Counted from the stretch's first letter, positions 33,675 through 44,937 are shown. The stretch is DNA of 64,000 nt from Nicotiana tabacum (GCF_000715075.1 NC_134097.1:65381190-65445189); one strand, 5' to 3'. Made by a program: numbers and translations. The notes: generated by a model from the letters alone, not told the origin.

Positions 33675-34960
33675 TAGGGGATGTTGTACCCTATGTTAAC
33701 AAGAAAGAAGGCAACCAGGGGATGTAGTACCCTTTGTTGGTAATAAGATAAGGCTCGTGGCACTCTAGGATGCTACTAGGGAATGTCGTACCCTACGTTA
33801 CATAAAATGAGGCTTGTGGTGCTCTGAGATGATACTAAGTAGTGTTGTACCCTATGTTGGCAATAAGATGAGGCTCGTGGCACTCTAGGATGCTACTAGG
33901 GAATGTTATACCCTATGTTTGCAACAAGAAATACAACCAGGGAATGTAGTACCCTGTGTTGGCAATAAGGTGAGGCTCTTGGCACTCTAGGATGCTACTA
34001 GGGAATGTCGTACCCTATGTTTGAAATAAAATGAGGCTCGTGGTGCTTTGAAATGCTACTAGGGAATGTCGTACCCTATGTTGGCAGAAAGTAATGCAGC
34101 TAGGGGATGTAGTACCCTGTATTGGCAATAAGGTGAGGCTCTTGGCTCTCTAGATGCTACTAGGGAATGTTGTACCCTGTGTTTGCAATAAAATGAGGTT
34201 TGTGTCACTATGAAATGCTACCAGGGGATGTCCTACCCTATGTTTACAATAAAATGAGGCTCGTGGTAGTCTAGGATGCTACTAGGGAATGTCGTACCCT
34301 ATGTTTGCAACAAGAAATGCAACCAGGGGATGTAGTACCCTATGTTGGCAATAAGATGAGGCTCGAGTCACTCTGGGATGCTAGTAGGGAATGTTGTACC
34401 CTATGTTTGCAACAAAAAATGCAACCAGGGAATGTAGTACCCTATGTTGGCAATAAGATAAGGCTTTTGGCACTCTCGAATGCTATTAGGGAATGTCGTA
34501 CGCTATATTTGCAATAAAATGAGGCTCGTGGCGCTTTGAAATGCTACTAGGGAATATCGTACCCTATGTTGGCAACAAAATGAGGCTCGTGGCGCTCTGA
34601 AATGCTACTAGGGGGATGTCGTACACTATGTATGCAATAAAATGAGGCTCGTGGCACTCTAAGATGCTACTAGGGAATGTTGTACCCTATGTTGGCAAGA
34701 AACTGAGGCTTTTAGTGCTCTAAGATGCTTCTAGGGAATGTTGTACCCTATGTTTGCAATAAAATAAGGCTCGTGGCACTCTAAAATACTAATAGGGGAT
34801 GTTGTACCCTATGTTAGCAATAAGAAGTGCAACTAGGGGATGTAGTACCCTGTGTTGGCAATAAGGTGAGACTCTTTGCTCTCTAAGATTCTACTAGGGA
34901 ATGTCGTACCCTATGTAGGTAGAAAGTAATGCATCTAGGGGATGTAGTACACTGTATTGA
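33675..34960. repeat. tandem satellite of about 24 units, two unit lengths
   Basis: The core GGGAATGTCGTACCCTATGT recurs about 24 times. Most spacings are about 61 bases, but units reading ATGTAGTACCC arrive after about 41 bases because a 20-base segment (GAGGCTCGTGGCACTCTAGG) is missing between them. The array lies between the pol remnant and the 3' LTR of an Ogre-like element, where variable tandem repeats are known to arise. Confidence 0.92.
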
Positions 34961-35766
34961 AGATAGGGTATTTATTCTATATAATGATACTAAAAATAAC
35001 ATGTTTACATGTATAATGGGGAAAAATCAAGGATTTAAGAACGTCACTTGGTGGTGTTCGACTTTTCACAAACTATTTCTTAAAATTGTTCTGTTCCTAT
35101 TCTGAACAAAGAAACATTTGTTAGTTTTAAAATGGAGGTCGGTTTTTGGCCTTGATTATTTCAATACCTTGATCTTGGCTCATCTTCTTTAATGATTTCA
35201 ACTGCAACTGATTACTTCCTTAACACCAACAGCATTTCTGACTCTAGAGAACCTTTGGCTTTTTCAAACTTTTCCATGACGGTACTTAACCTTTTTCAAC
35301 TTTATGTTGCCTTTGTGAGCATTTTGCTTTTGACTTCTTTCAAAATTTTCCATTTCAAAGCATCGGCCAATCATGGCCAGTCAGGGTTGACTTGATGCCC
35401 TTGTCGAGGCTGAGCGTCTTTTGAATATATCAGCACTTCAAACGAGAACCCTGTAAATCGGTCTTACCATCTTTTCTTTGACTTAGTTTCAAAACAGAAT
35501 TAGACCATAAGGGATTCAAAGAAAAACAAACAATGAAATGGACAAATAAACTTAGACGAGAGGTATCCCTTTCGGGGAAAGGAAAGAAGAACTTATCTGG
35601 AGTACATGCAGACTTCAATGGACATGACATGCCTCTTGGACTTGATGCCTGATCTGTGTAAATCATCCAACTCTCAGAAATTCATCACAACTCATGCTTT
35701 CAAACCAAGAAACCTTTCCAGGGTTCCGTTGATGTCGAACGGTCGTGAGGATCCTCTTTTTGATTA
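34961..35766. other. noncoding internal DNA of the Ogre-like element
   Basis: I see no recognisable frame or RNA gene. The frames present are short and lack domain content. Confidence 0.4.
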
Positions 35767-35960
35767 GTGTAGCCCTTTGCGGGTTTTCACCATCTAACCT
35801 CTCTCGTTTCTCTTCTCATTATCGCCTTGTAGCGCTCTTTGCAAGTTTTCACTAATAAGACTCTCTCATTTCAATTTCTCTGCTTATCATCGCCTTACGG
35901 TGCCCGGGAAAGTTTTCACCAATAAGACTCTCTCATTTTATTTCTCTCATTTTGATTGTA
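35767..35960. repeat. three imperfect repeats of about 60-65 bases
   Basis: The phrase GTTTTCACYAATAAGACTCTCTCATTT and a preceding ATYRTCGCCTT-GCGCTC block occur three times with divergence. The first copy is the least conserved. Confidence 0.65.
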
Positions 35961-36180
35961 TCAGATCCAAACAATTGTATCCTCTAATTCTTTAAACATT
36001 CTCGCTGATTGATCGGAAGGACTTGAAAAGGATTTGGGTAAAAATATTTGGACTGAATTACAACTTTGGAACCTTTTAGGCAAAATAATTGCCGAAACAT
36101 TATAATATCTGCCCAGTTTCACTTTTTGGGGAATTTGGATTTTTATTTTTATTTTAGTGTGACTGAACCTCGGAGAGAGG

Positions 36181-36220
36181 CTGCCTACGTATCCTTTCGG
36201 AATCAAGTCGAACGTAGTTC
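36181..36220 (-). repeat. hairpin module copy 2
   Basis: The outer arms are CTACGT (36185-36190) and ACGTAG (36212-36217). The inner TCC and GGA pair around TTTC and are followed by AATCAAGTC. This is the reference form of the module. Confidence 0.75.
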
Positions 36221-36489
36221 AAGAAAATTTGTTTTTGATTTTCTTTTGTTTTTCTATTTTGTTTTGTTTTCATTTTTGTTTTCTTTTGCTTTTTTTCTCT
36301 CTTTTTTTTTTGGTTTTTTTTCCTCTCTTTTCTTTGTCATTTTTTTAATAATAACTTCCAGGTTCCAAAGAGGGTAATCAAAGATAGGGAACCGGCTCAA
36401 AGGGTTTGCAAAAAGGTTAATGGTGTTTGGGTAGCGAGAAAAAAAGCCTTCTTCATCCCAATCAAAGAATGTTAACATCGAGTAGTGAG

Positions 36490-36752
36490 TCAAACATAGT
36501 ACCTTCTGACTGTATCTGATTTGACTGTTGTCTCGGGGACATTTCCTTCGATGTCTCCTAAATACAAGGCTCCATTTGGGAATACTATTGTTACAATGTG
36601 TGGACCTTTGCAATTTGGAGTAAATTTTTCCTTAGCTTCTTCATGGTGCGGGAGAATGTGTCTCAAGACGAGTTGTCCCACTTCAAATTTCTTGGGACGT
36701 ACTTTTTGTTATAAGCATGGGTCATTCTTTGTTGTACAACTGCCCCTGATAG
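36490..36752 (-). pseudogene. C-terminal tail of an Ogre/TAT integrase
   Basis: The minus strand reads VVQQRMTHAYNKK, a frameshift, then KKFEVGQLVLRHILPHHEEA, KFTPNCKGPHIV, NGALYLGDIEGN and the terminal VRRYYV (stop at 36490). These are the last roughly 85 residues of the Ogre-lineage integrase, including the GPW-type segment with W changed to C. Nothing of the catalytic core remains upstream, so the element carries only this relic of its pol. The relic shows that the non-autonomous element descends from a full Ogre-like parent by internal deletion. Confidence 0.8.
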
Positions 36753-37675
36753 GCTCCGGCCAATCACTTTCAATCAATCAAAGACAATGTTTCAATCAGG
36801 TCTTGACTCAATCTTGATCACTGATCTCGGCTTCAACAATGATCTGAAGAGAGGGAATCTCATTTTCGTTTTAATTCTTTATTTATTTTCTTACAAGCCT
36901 TATCTTTAACACATTATGCTTTTTAGTTCATTATTTCGAAATCTGACAGCATTTTAGGATCTAGGCATGAAGTCCGCAAGCATGTCATGTTATTAAAATC
37001 TGTATTTACATAACTGAAAAAAACATAAGAAAGGTGACAAGATTAAGAAAAGAGACATTTGTGGATGATGAACTATTGATTTCATTTATTTGGATATTCA
37101 GAAAAAATAAAAAATAGAAGGGTAAAGTAAAAACATTCGAATCACACACTGAAATAACTCGAAAGGCAGAAAAGGTAGCAAGACCGGCTACTGAGACTCC
37201 CGTCTGATACTGAAAGTTTATGGTTTGGCGCTCGTTTTTTGGTTTCTCTTCTACCGTGGCAATGGCTACAATGGCTTTCAATGCTGGATCAAATTCCCCA
37301 TCATCAAATCATCCCGAGCAGGCCATATCCTATTGCTCAAATCTGGTAATGTCAACCCCACATTTTCTTTCATTTTTTTATTTTTCACCGCCAACTTGCC
37401 TACATGCCTTTTCGTGACCTTGGATCAACAACAATGGTACTTGTTACATTTGTTGCGAAGATGCTTTTACTTCCGAGGGATCTTGGATTGTTTGCGTGAC
37501 TCGCCATTGCAAACCAAAAAACCGACCACCTTTAACTAGCTTTTATTTCAAAACAACAAGCATGTTAGAATAAACACTCTTTCTTCTTCTTTTTTTCATT
37601 TTTTTACCACTTTATTCTCTTTTTTTATTTTTTTTGTTTTTTTTCAAAATGATTCGATTGAACCTGATGTGGATT
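36753..37675. other. internal region upstream of the pol relic, no gene recognised
   Basis: The minus-strand frame 37281-37006 is open but shows no domain I know. Runs of T and TTC dominate 37570-37650. The internal deletion that removed gag and most of pol must have its breakpoint in this interval. Confidence 0.4.
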
Positions 37676-37720
37676 GCCTACGTATCATGTGGAGACATGA
37701 ATCAGTTCTTGCGTAGTTCG
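37676..37720 (-). repeat. hairpin module copy 3
   Basis: The outer arms are CTACG (37678-37682) and CGTAG (37712-37716), extended by a U-G pair. The inner six-base stem TCATGT/ACATGA (37685-37690 and 37695-37700) encloses GGAG. Confidence 0.75.
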
Positions 37721-37938
37721 GGAAGATCAGGAATTAAGCGAATAAACTAACTCTTTTTTTTGTGTGGATATTTTCTAAAGAATAAACAAATATTTTTTAG
37801 GTTTTTAATTTTTTTTGGGATTTTCGAAATAAAAACTATTAAAGAAGAACAAAAATATTTTTGGATTTTGAAAAGAATTTAAAAAAAAAATATTTTTTTG
37901 GATTTTTGAAAAAGTGGGGGACGGACCCGATTAAGGTT

Positions 37939-37982
37939 GACTACGTATCTCACATCCTGTGAGAATCAAACCCGCATAATTT
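37939..37982 (-). repeat. hairpin module copy 4
   Basis: The inner stem is a perfect seven-base TCTCACA/TGTGAGA (37948-37954 and 37958-37964) around TCC. The left outer arm CTACG (37941-37945) is kept, while the right arm has decayed from CGTAG to CATAA by two G-to-A changes. Confidence 0.7.
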
Positions 37983-38731
37983 GTAAATGTTTCAGGAAAT
38001 GAATGACATTTTTTTTTTTGAAAAATTCAGGCTTACTTTGTAATAATCATTTTTGGGTAAATACCGAGGTTTTTTTTAACAGGGTAAATTTTCTCTCCTA
38101 TTTTCTCCTTTCTGCTTTTTCCTCAATTTTTAAATTTTTATTTTTATTTTTCTATATAATTTTTAGAAACCGGTCAACATGTGCAAGCCAAATCAAACAT
38201 AATGCACAAGTAGCACATAAGATGCATCATGATGGTCTTACAATTCTCCGGTAGACCTGTCCTAGACAAACCCAACCCATGTGTTGAGTCCCCAAAGTCG
38301 AATGCACATGATGCAAACAAACGTTCCTACTAGGGATCCGGCATGAGGCTATCTTATTCTAGGTTTAAATCCTAGGGGGAGTATTTTAGACCAAGCTTAC
38401 CCAAGCGGACAACTCGAGCCAAGGTGGGGGCAACGTACCAGGAGCACGAAAGTCTACCCGGCCTAGTTACTTAACCCAGCCTCGTTCTAGTTGGTATGAC
38501 TTCTAACAGAAAAGGGGGCCACGCGCACGTGTGCACCATAAATTCAGAAGACTCAGAAGGGAGGCGTAAGAAGACAGTTTAATGCAATTCAAATAATATC
38601 AAAGCGGTAAATAAGAGGCAATTAGCACATTAGGGCCAAAAACACAGTAATAACATCAAATTAATAAAGCCAAGTATAGATCACATTACAAGCTCGAATT
38701 CTAAACTCAGAACAAAGGTTTTGGGTTATTT

Positions 38732-38749
38732 TCCCCAGCAGAGTCGCCA
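38732..38749 (-). other. primer binding site of the Ogre-like element
   Basis: The minus strand reads TGGCGACTCTGCTGGGGA a few bases inside the LTR end, the text typical behind the 5' LTR of Ogre-like elements. It confirms that 38754-40846 is the 5' LTR. Confidence 0.8.
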
Positions 38750-38753
38750 TAGC

Positions 38754-40846
38754 TGTCACACCTCCTTTTTCCCGAGGGATAAAGAAAGAAAGGGGTTTTT
38801 CCAATTAAGTGATAAAAATCGAAATGAGATTATTTTATTTATCTGAGAGTCGCCACTTGGGATAATTATATGGTGTCCCAAGTCACCGATTTATTTTAAA
38901 TCCCAAATCGAGAAAATTTAACTCTATTTTAAAGTCAACGAAATCAAAAGACCGGGTAAGGAATTTTGTTAACCCGGGAGAAGGTGTTAGGCACTCCCGA
39001 GTTCTATGGTTTTAGCACGGTCGCTTTACAATTATATACCTGGCTTAATTAACAGATTATTACGTGTATTAGATCCTATGTGCGTTTTACCTTTTACCGC
39101 TTTTAATTGCTTGATTATTCGTTATTACAGAACTATCTTGAAACGAGTCACGTGTACGTGTACTCATTTATTTAGTGCGCTAAAAAATCATATCATGCGT
39201 ACGTGTACATAATTAATAATACTTATATAATATTAAAGTTATTTGGCAAAAGTCGTGCGAACGCGTACCTTAAATTATTATTAAAATCATAATTATGTCA
39301 TGCGAACGTGTCCATAATCACGATGACTTGATTAAGAGCGCGCCTAAAAGCACACTATCATTTTTTGAATATGTACGGCATTTTTCAGTATAAAAGAAAT
39401 ATGCCAGCTTATTCATCAGGGGCCTCGTATTGTAATTTTGGCCTATTAATTAAACTAATGGTATGTATACTCAAATGAATATCTAAAACTATTTGCAAGA
39501 TTCAAACACTGACCCGTTAATATGAACGAATCTTAATTCTTTAATTCTTAAAAAAAAAAATTAATTAAAATAAAATCTTGTTCAACTAATCTACTTGGCA
39601 AATAACTAGAAACATACAAAGGAATCTGAAGCCATAACAATTGTAAACGGTAATAAACAGAATGGCATAGCAAATCACTCATGAATTCCCATTTCTTGCG
39701 TATAAACCAAGAACAATCTTCAGCAATTTGGACAAAATTCCATGAGCTTTGGGTAAACTAATCAAGCGTGCATTTGAACTCTTAAACTAACAATTGTCAA
39801 CTCAGCAAATAACTGACAAGATCTTATGGGCATGTACGTTAACAAAATTTGAAGAAAGAAAAGTAAAACATAAGAATGAACCTCAGAGGCAACAAACTTT
39901 GTTCAGTATTGAGAAGGCAAACTTGTACAACGGAGTATCCTTCTGCTATCCAAAGCGAAACCTTATCAACAGAACCCAGATCGGAAACTTCGTCCTAAAA
40001 CCGAAAACAACCTCGCCTTTTTAATAGAACCGAAAACAACTCGAATCACCTTGACTAAACCTTATGTGGAGGAGGACTGTGGTGATTTATGGAGATGGAC
40101 AAATGTTTTTAATAGCTGAAAACAGTGGTGAAAAAGGAATGAAGGAAATGGTTAAAGAAGGAGCAAAAGTGGCGTTAATGGTATGGAAAATGGCTGTTTA
40201 GTGCTGATTCTTGTTTTCAGATTCCCTTCTTTCTCTTTTTCTAACAATCTCGTTTTCTTTCTTTCTGTTCAAACTTTTTCCTTTTCCCAAAATCTTCCTT
40301 ATTTTTTTGTTCTCCTCCCCTAAATGCTAAAAGTGAAATGTTTTATATGGTGCAGTGTGTGAGTCGTGGAGGGAAATTGCAACTAGTGTATGGTGTGTGC
40401 ATTGTGTCGTGTGTGCAATATGAGTGAGATGTGAGGGGTTGAGGGGAAGGGACGTGAAAGGTGGGGGAACATTAGGGATTGGGATGGGACGTGATTAGTA
40501 GGGAAATTTGTTAACCAAACTATACCTATTTTTGACATATTTTAACTTCATTATGTTTTCTTCTTTTTTAAAAAAAAAAAGATAAGGTAATTATGAAAAT
40601 GATAATATTGATCAACTACTTTTGCACCAAAAAAAATGAGAAAACTAAATATTTACATATAATTTAAATAATACTAAAACTAATACTAATTAAAGAAACT
40701 AAATATTTTTTGTAAATTTTCTTTTTCTCTTTACAAATAAATATTCTATTAGTATATGAATATAAATATATAAGATTAGACCTGAAAAAAATATTTACGC
40801 TAAAATAGTATAAAATTTGGGTGTGGTAAAAAATTAGTTGTTCACA
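38754..40846 (-). repeat. 5' LTR of the Ogre-like element
   Basis: It is 2093 bases long with TG...CA ends on either strand. It contains the CpG motif cluster at 39149-39310 and the U5-side hairpin at 38855-38883. The right end at 40846 is followed by the AGTTG duplication. Confidence 0.92.
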
Positions 40847-40851
40847 AGTTG

Positions 40852-42378
40852 TTCCTACATCAAGAGTCCTCAGGTCATGGGCATCTCGTAATTGCCCCTC
40901 GGAGAACACCGGGTCCTGCGGCGAATCATCCACATTGATTACCCTATGTGATTCACTTGGGATTTTATCATGTCTTTAAAAGGCCTCAGAACCAGGACCC
41001 TCGGCCGCACCCTCCAAATGACCTCCAAGACGAGGTGTTCTTTTGTTTCCCGATGGCTCGGGGAGTTTGCTCGAACTCCCCTCTGAGATTTATTCAGTTC
41101 GAGAGTGGACTGCATCAGCCACCATCGGTTCGACGATCTTCGAAGCATCAGTGCTTCCCCTTTTCCAAACTACCAACAAGTAGTCGTCATCTTCCCCCTC
41201 TTCATCCCCATCCCGAAGGCGTTGGGCCGTTTTTGGAGACGGGACCACAGTATCGGCCTTAGGCTTTCGAGCCTTGCTTTCTTTGGCTTCGGGGAATTTG
41301 TAGGCGACCCCCTCTTTCTTTTCTTTTCCTTGGAAGGCTTTGGGATCTCTTCCTCACCGGGCGGGGGAGACCGTATAGCAATGACGTCTCCGAGACCTAC
41401 ATAAAGATAAAGTAAGTATTTCGCTAAGAAACATAATGTGCAAACAAGAGAACTCACCATGGGTTTTAGCCTCCCATCGACCCTTGGCCAGGTCACGCCA
41501 GTTGCGCTCCGCGTATGAAGAAGTAGCGGATAGTTGGAAAACCCAACCTTCGAGGTCAAGGACCGTGACAGGAAACAAAGCAACAGCTACATCATCAGAA
41601 AAGGATTAGATCGAGAAAGGGATGAGGTCGAGAAAGAGTAGGGAAAGCAAAATATGAAGTCACTATCGATGAACCTGTACTTATGTTTCTTGTTCCGTTC
41701 CATAGGGAATAGCATCCTCTCAGCAAGAATCGAGTCGGAGGTCTTGATTCGGACAAACAGGCTCATCTATCCTCGGTCCTTGTCTTCATCGATACTGGAG
41801 AAGAGAGATTTCGTAGATTGGAGTTCCAGCTTTATCAGACCACCTCGATAAAGGCGAGTATTGTATAGTCTGATCAGGTGGTTGAGGGTAAAAGGCATCC
41901 CCTCGACCAAGATCGAGAAGTATCTGATTAGGTTGACGATGCGCCAGAATAAAGAGTAGATCTAGCCAAGCGTCACCTAGTATTGTTCACCAAAATCAAG
42001 AATCACTGGGTCTATGGGACCTAGAGCTAGATTTGTAGGACCCAACATAAATGGGTAGGTATACAGACTTAAGTACCATTCCTTATGAGTAGTGATGTCC
42101 TCTTCAGGGGAAGGGATCACCACATCTTTGTTCTCCCACTTGCAATCCGTTTTCACTTGCTCGAGCTCATTTTCGGTTATCAAACAGATGTATTGGGGCA
42201 TGGGCTCAGATCGACCTGGTGTAGATGCAGGTTTATCAATTTTGAAATTGGAAGTTAGTTCGCACGACGGGGGAATACACTCTTCGATACAAGGTGGCAC
42301 CACCGCTCTACCTCTGGCCGGCCACGATGATGAAGAAGTTTTTTCTTTCTGAGGGATAGTTTTAGATGTTTTATCCAT
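40852..42378 (-). pseudogene. antisense gene of the outer TAT element, 5' part
   Basis: The ATG at 42378 opens MDKTSKTIPQKEKTSSSSW. Next come a Pro and Cys containing stretch, DITTHKEWYLSLYTYPFMLG and GPIDPVILDFGEQY, the block shared with the inner element. After a break the frame with SGWVFQLSATSSYAERNW ends at a GTGAGT donor (41457), with an AG acceptor near 41397, giving a possible intron of about 60 bases. The C-terminal half is 20 kb away at 18965-20008 because of the Ogre-like insertion. The first 1.5 kb alone cannot make the whole protein. Confidence 0.65.
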
Positions 42379-42735
42379 TGCGGTTCGTAAATTCTAAAGA
42401 AGAGAAGGAGTAGATGCTAAAATAAGAGCAAATTGAAAGAAGGGTAAACTCAGAGAAGTTGGAAGAGTTAAAGGGATTTTAAAAGTGATTTGAGAAGTAA
42501 AGTTTGCCAAACTCGTAAAGTTAGCGTAGTTATAGAGGCCGCTTAAGCGTGCTGGGGAAGACAAATAGTCGACAATCAGGTGCCTCCAATTAATGACATT
42601 GGGAAACTGTGCAGACTCACCCTTTCAGTCACTTCAGTCGCTGACGTCACGAGATTTGCACCATGATCAAGGCATCAAAGGTTTGAGAATCAAATCATTT
42701 CTTGTCATTTTATTCTAGGACACGCGGGGACTATC

Positions 42736-43361
42736 TGTATACGTTCAAAATCATATGCCTCTAATTTTGTAGGCTCGAGAAGTTGCATCGAGGACAAAAG
42801 TTCGATATAGACCAAGCTCGAGCTCGAAGGTAGAATAAGAGGCTCGAAGACCTAAGTGCTCGAGGAACATTGGAGCCAAATACGACCGACTCCGAGATAG
42901 TGCCGTTATGAGTTAGTTACAGAAGGACAAGATTCCCGTCATATCCCCAAGATTATGGCGTAAATTCCGTAATAGATTTATATGAATTAGTACAAATCCG
43001 TACTAGGCGGTTATACAACTGTCCCAATAAAATTCCTTACTGTAAATAGAAATGTACCTTATTTAGGGTTCCTCTATTATATAAAGGGAAACCCATCATT
43101 TGTAAACATCATCTAATCACTGGCAAAGAATATGCTCTCTTACTTTTCTTGCTCATTGCTCATCAGAATTGTCCTTTAGCTTTACCAATCTCGAGGTCAC
43201 TTAGGATCGAGGTCGAGGCTGGCTTATCTATTGGTTTTGTCTTACTTGTTTGTTTCATCTATACTTTAAGTTTCTTGATTATTAATTAGTATTGAACTAA
43301 ATCAAGTATCTGTAAAATCATAAATCAAATTTAATTGTTACTCGTATTTTCGAGATAAACA
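42736..43361 (+). repeat. 3' LTR of the outer TAT element
   Basis: It starts TGTATACG directly after GGGGACTATC, ends CGAGATAAACA and carries the TATA box at 43078-43085. Confidence 0.9.
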
Positions 43362-43827
43362 TGTGGGGAAGGAAGAACAGAGAGAGAAAATTGGATAAAA
43401 TTAGAGTCAAATGCTTTATTTTGTATATAAATGATAAATTATACATCAACTTACAATTAAATTAAAATTTCATTATTAAGGATAAAAAGGTTTCAAAAGT
43501 AGTATGAATATGTAAAAATCCCCAAAAACTATGCTATACTTTTGCAACTCCGCATACAAGATAAAACACACTTTCATTTGTTTTTTTTGGGTAACAAGAA
43601 AACGTTAATAATTAAAACTTTTCAATCTCAGAACTGGCCTTTTGTGAATAAATTATACGTATATATTAAGTTTTGTACCACAAGCACATCTTAATTATTT
43701 CTCGTGTTAACATCAGTATAATTTGTCAGGATATTTGACTTTAAAAATAATAAATTTAACCTACAGTGAAAAAAATTTCAGTACATCAAGAGAAATCTGT
43801 TAGATAATAGTTTTTTTATTATGAGGC
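43362..43827. other. AT-rich flank, no gene seen
   Basis: This is the right flank of the outer TAT insertion. No frame or RNA gene is recognisable. Confidence 0.4.
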
Positions 43828-44937
43828 TGTCACGTCCCAATTTTTCCTCCGTAGGATATCGTGATGGCATCTAGTCTTAGGGACTAAGTAAGCCAAATAT
43901 TTACTGAACAACAATAATAAATAATATCTAACAGTCTCGAAATAGAAATCTTTTCAAATTTGACAATTCCGAAAGCCGGTAGTACAAGTCATAAGCTCTA
44001 CAGAGTTTGCTACAACTTCTAAATACAACTGTTTGAAAATAAGTAAAAACAGTGTGAGTACAAATAGGAAGGTGACTTTGAAGCCTTCGAATACAGCAGC
44101 AGGATTACCTTGAGTCTCCTCAGCAACGGTCCGCACAGCTACTAGCGATCAGATACATGGATCAGTACAAAATGTACAGATGTGTAGTATGAGTATACCA
44201 CAACAGTGTCCAGTAAGTATCAAGACTAACCTCAGTAGAGTAGTAGCGAGGAACAGTCATGACACCTACTGGTATAATAAACTGAACAAGTATATGTATA
44301 TGAACAACAGAGTATGATATCTACATAAATATTATGCGGTGTGACTAACAATACAATAATTGCAATAAGAAAGGAAACAACAAGTAACAGCGGAACACAA
44401 TAATATTGACATAGAAGAGTGAGCGGAAACACAACCTAAATCCGAAATAATAGATAAAACAAGGGCAAATAATAACTCAGCAACTAGGACCGCTTTCACA
44501 TCAAATTTTAGTCAACAAACTCCACGAGGTACCGAACCTCGGACAAATCACAACTCGCGGGTTTCAATACCTTAACCCTAACACTTGACATCCCGTGTCC
44601 TTATTACATCTCATAACCCCACCGACGACTCACATGCCAAATTGAGCCATTCTCCATAGAATGCAAGTAAACAAAGGTATGCATCTATACTCAACAATAT
44701 CAAGAAAATCTCTTATCCGATAAGAGTGTTTAACTATGTGTATGCTTGTGCAAGTGTCCTAACATAGTTCATACCAACTAGTAAGCATAAGAAAAAGAAC
44801 GGAAAACACGTAGAATGTTCCTCACAACTTTCACAAGATAAAGCTCACACAGGTAACTGCATCACTACACAATAATCAACAATAAGAATGCCACCAGGCC
44901 ATCACAAGTCATCATAAATCAATCCACAATATAGTCC

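Larger units (their letters stand above)
20014..40846 (-). mobile_element. Ogre-like non-autonomous element, minus strand, with a nested TAT insertion
   Basis: The element reads leftwards: 5' LTR 40846-38754, primer site 38732-38749, about 5.8 kb of internal DNA, polypurine tract 32938-32921, 3' LTR 32920-20014. The 3' LTR is split by the TAT element at 21464-32278. The target duplication is perfect. Its only recognisable protein is the C-terminal tail of an Ogre/TAT integrase (36490-36752); gag, protease, RT and RNase H are absent. Without the nested insertion the element is about 10 kb. It must have moved with proteins from a relative. Confidence 0.85.
9905..43361 (+). mobile_element. TAT-type Ty3/gypsy element carrying nested insertions
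   Basis: Both LTRs (9905-10541 and 42736-43361) align along their whole length. The internal order is primer site, gag, protease, RT, RNase H, second RNase H, integrase, long noncoding stretch, antisense gene, polypurine tract. The second RNase H and the antisense 3' gene are hallmarks of the TAT clade. Removing the insertions at 12829-14241 and 20014-40846 leaves an element of about 11.2 kb. The flanking five-base words (CATGG left, TGTGG right) match at three positions only, so the target duplication is eroded or absent. Confidence 0.85.

Noticed and set aside
34305..34517. A 70-codon open frame with an internal protein repeat.
   Set aside because: It is a by-product of the satellite unit being nearly stop-free in one frame; frame and unit lengths do not stay in phase across the array.
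33675..34960. A regular repeat array that could be mistaken for a CRISPR.
   Set aside because: The whole unit is repeated, there are no unique spacers, and the context is a plant retrotransposon.
36066..36377. A 103-codon frame rich in Phe and Leu.
   Set aside because: It is produced by T-rich low-complexity DNA and overlaps hairpin copy 2.
33059..37982. The hairpin modules as hammerhead or other small ribozymes.
   Set aside because: The conserved CUGANGA and GAAA hammerhead core is absent from all four copies; only a two-stem shape is visible.
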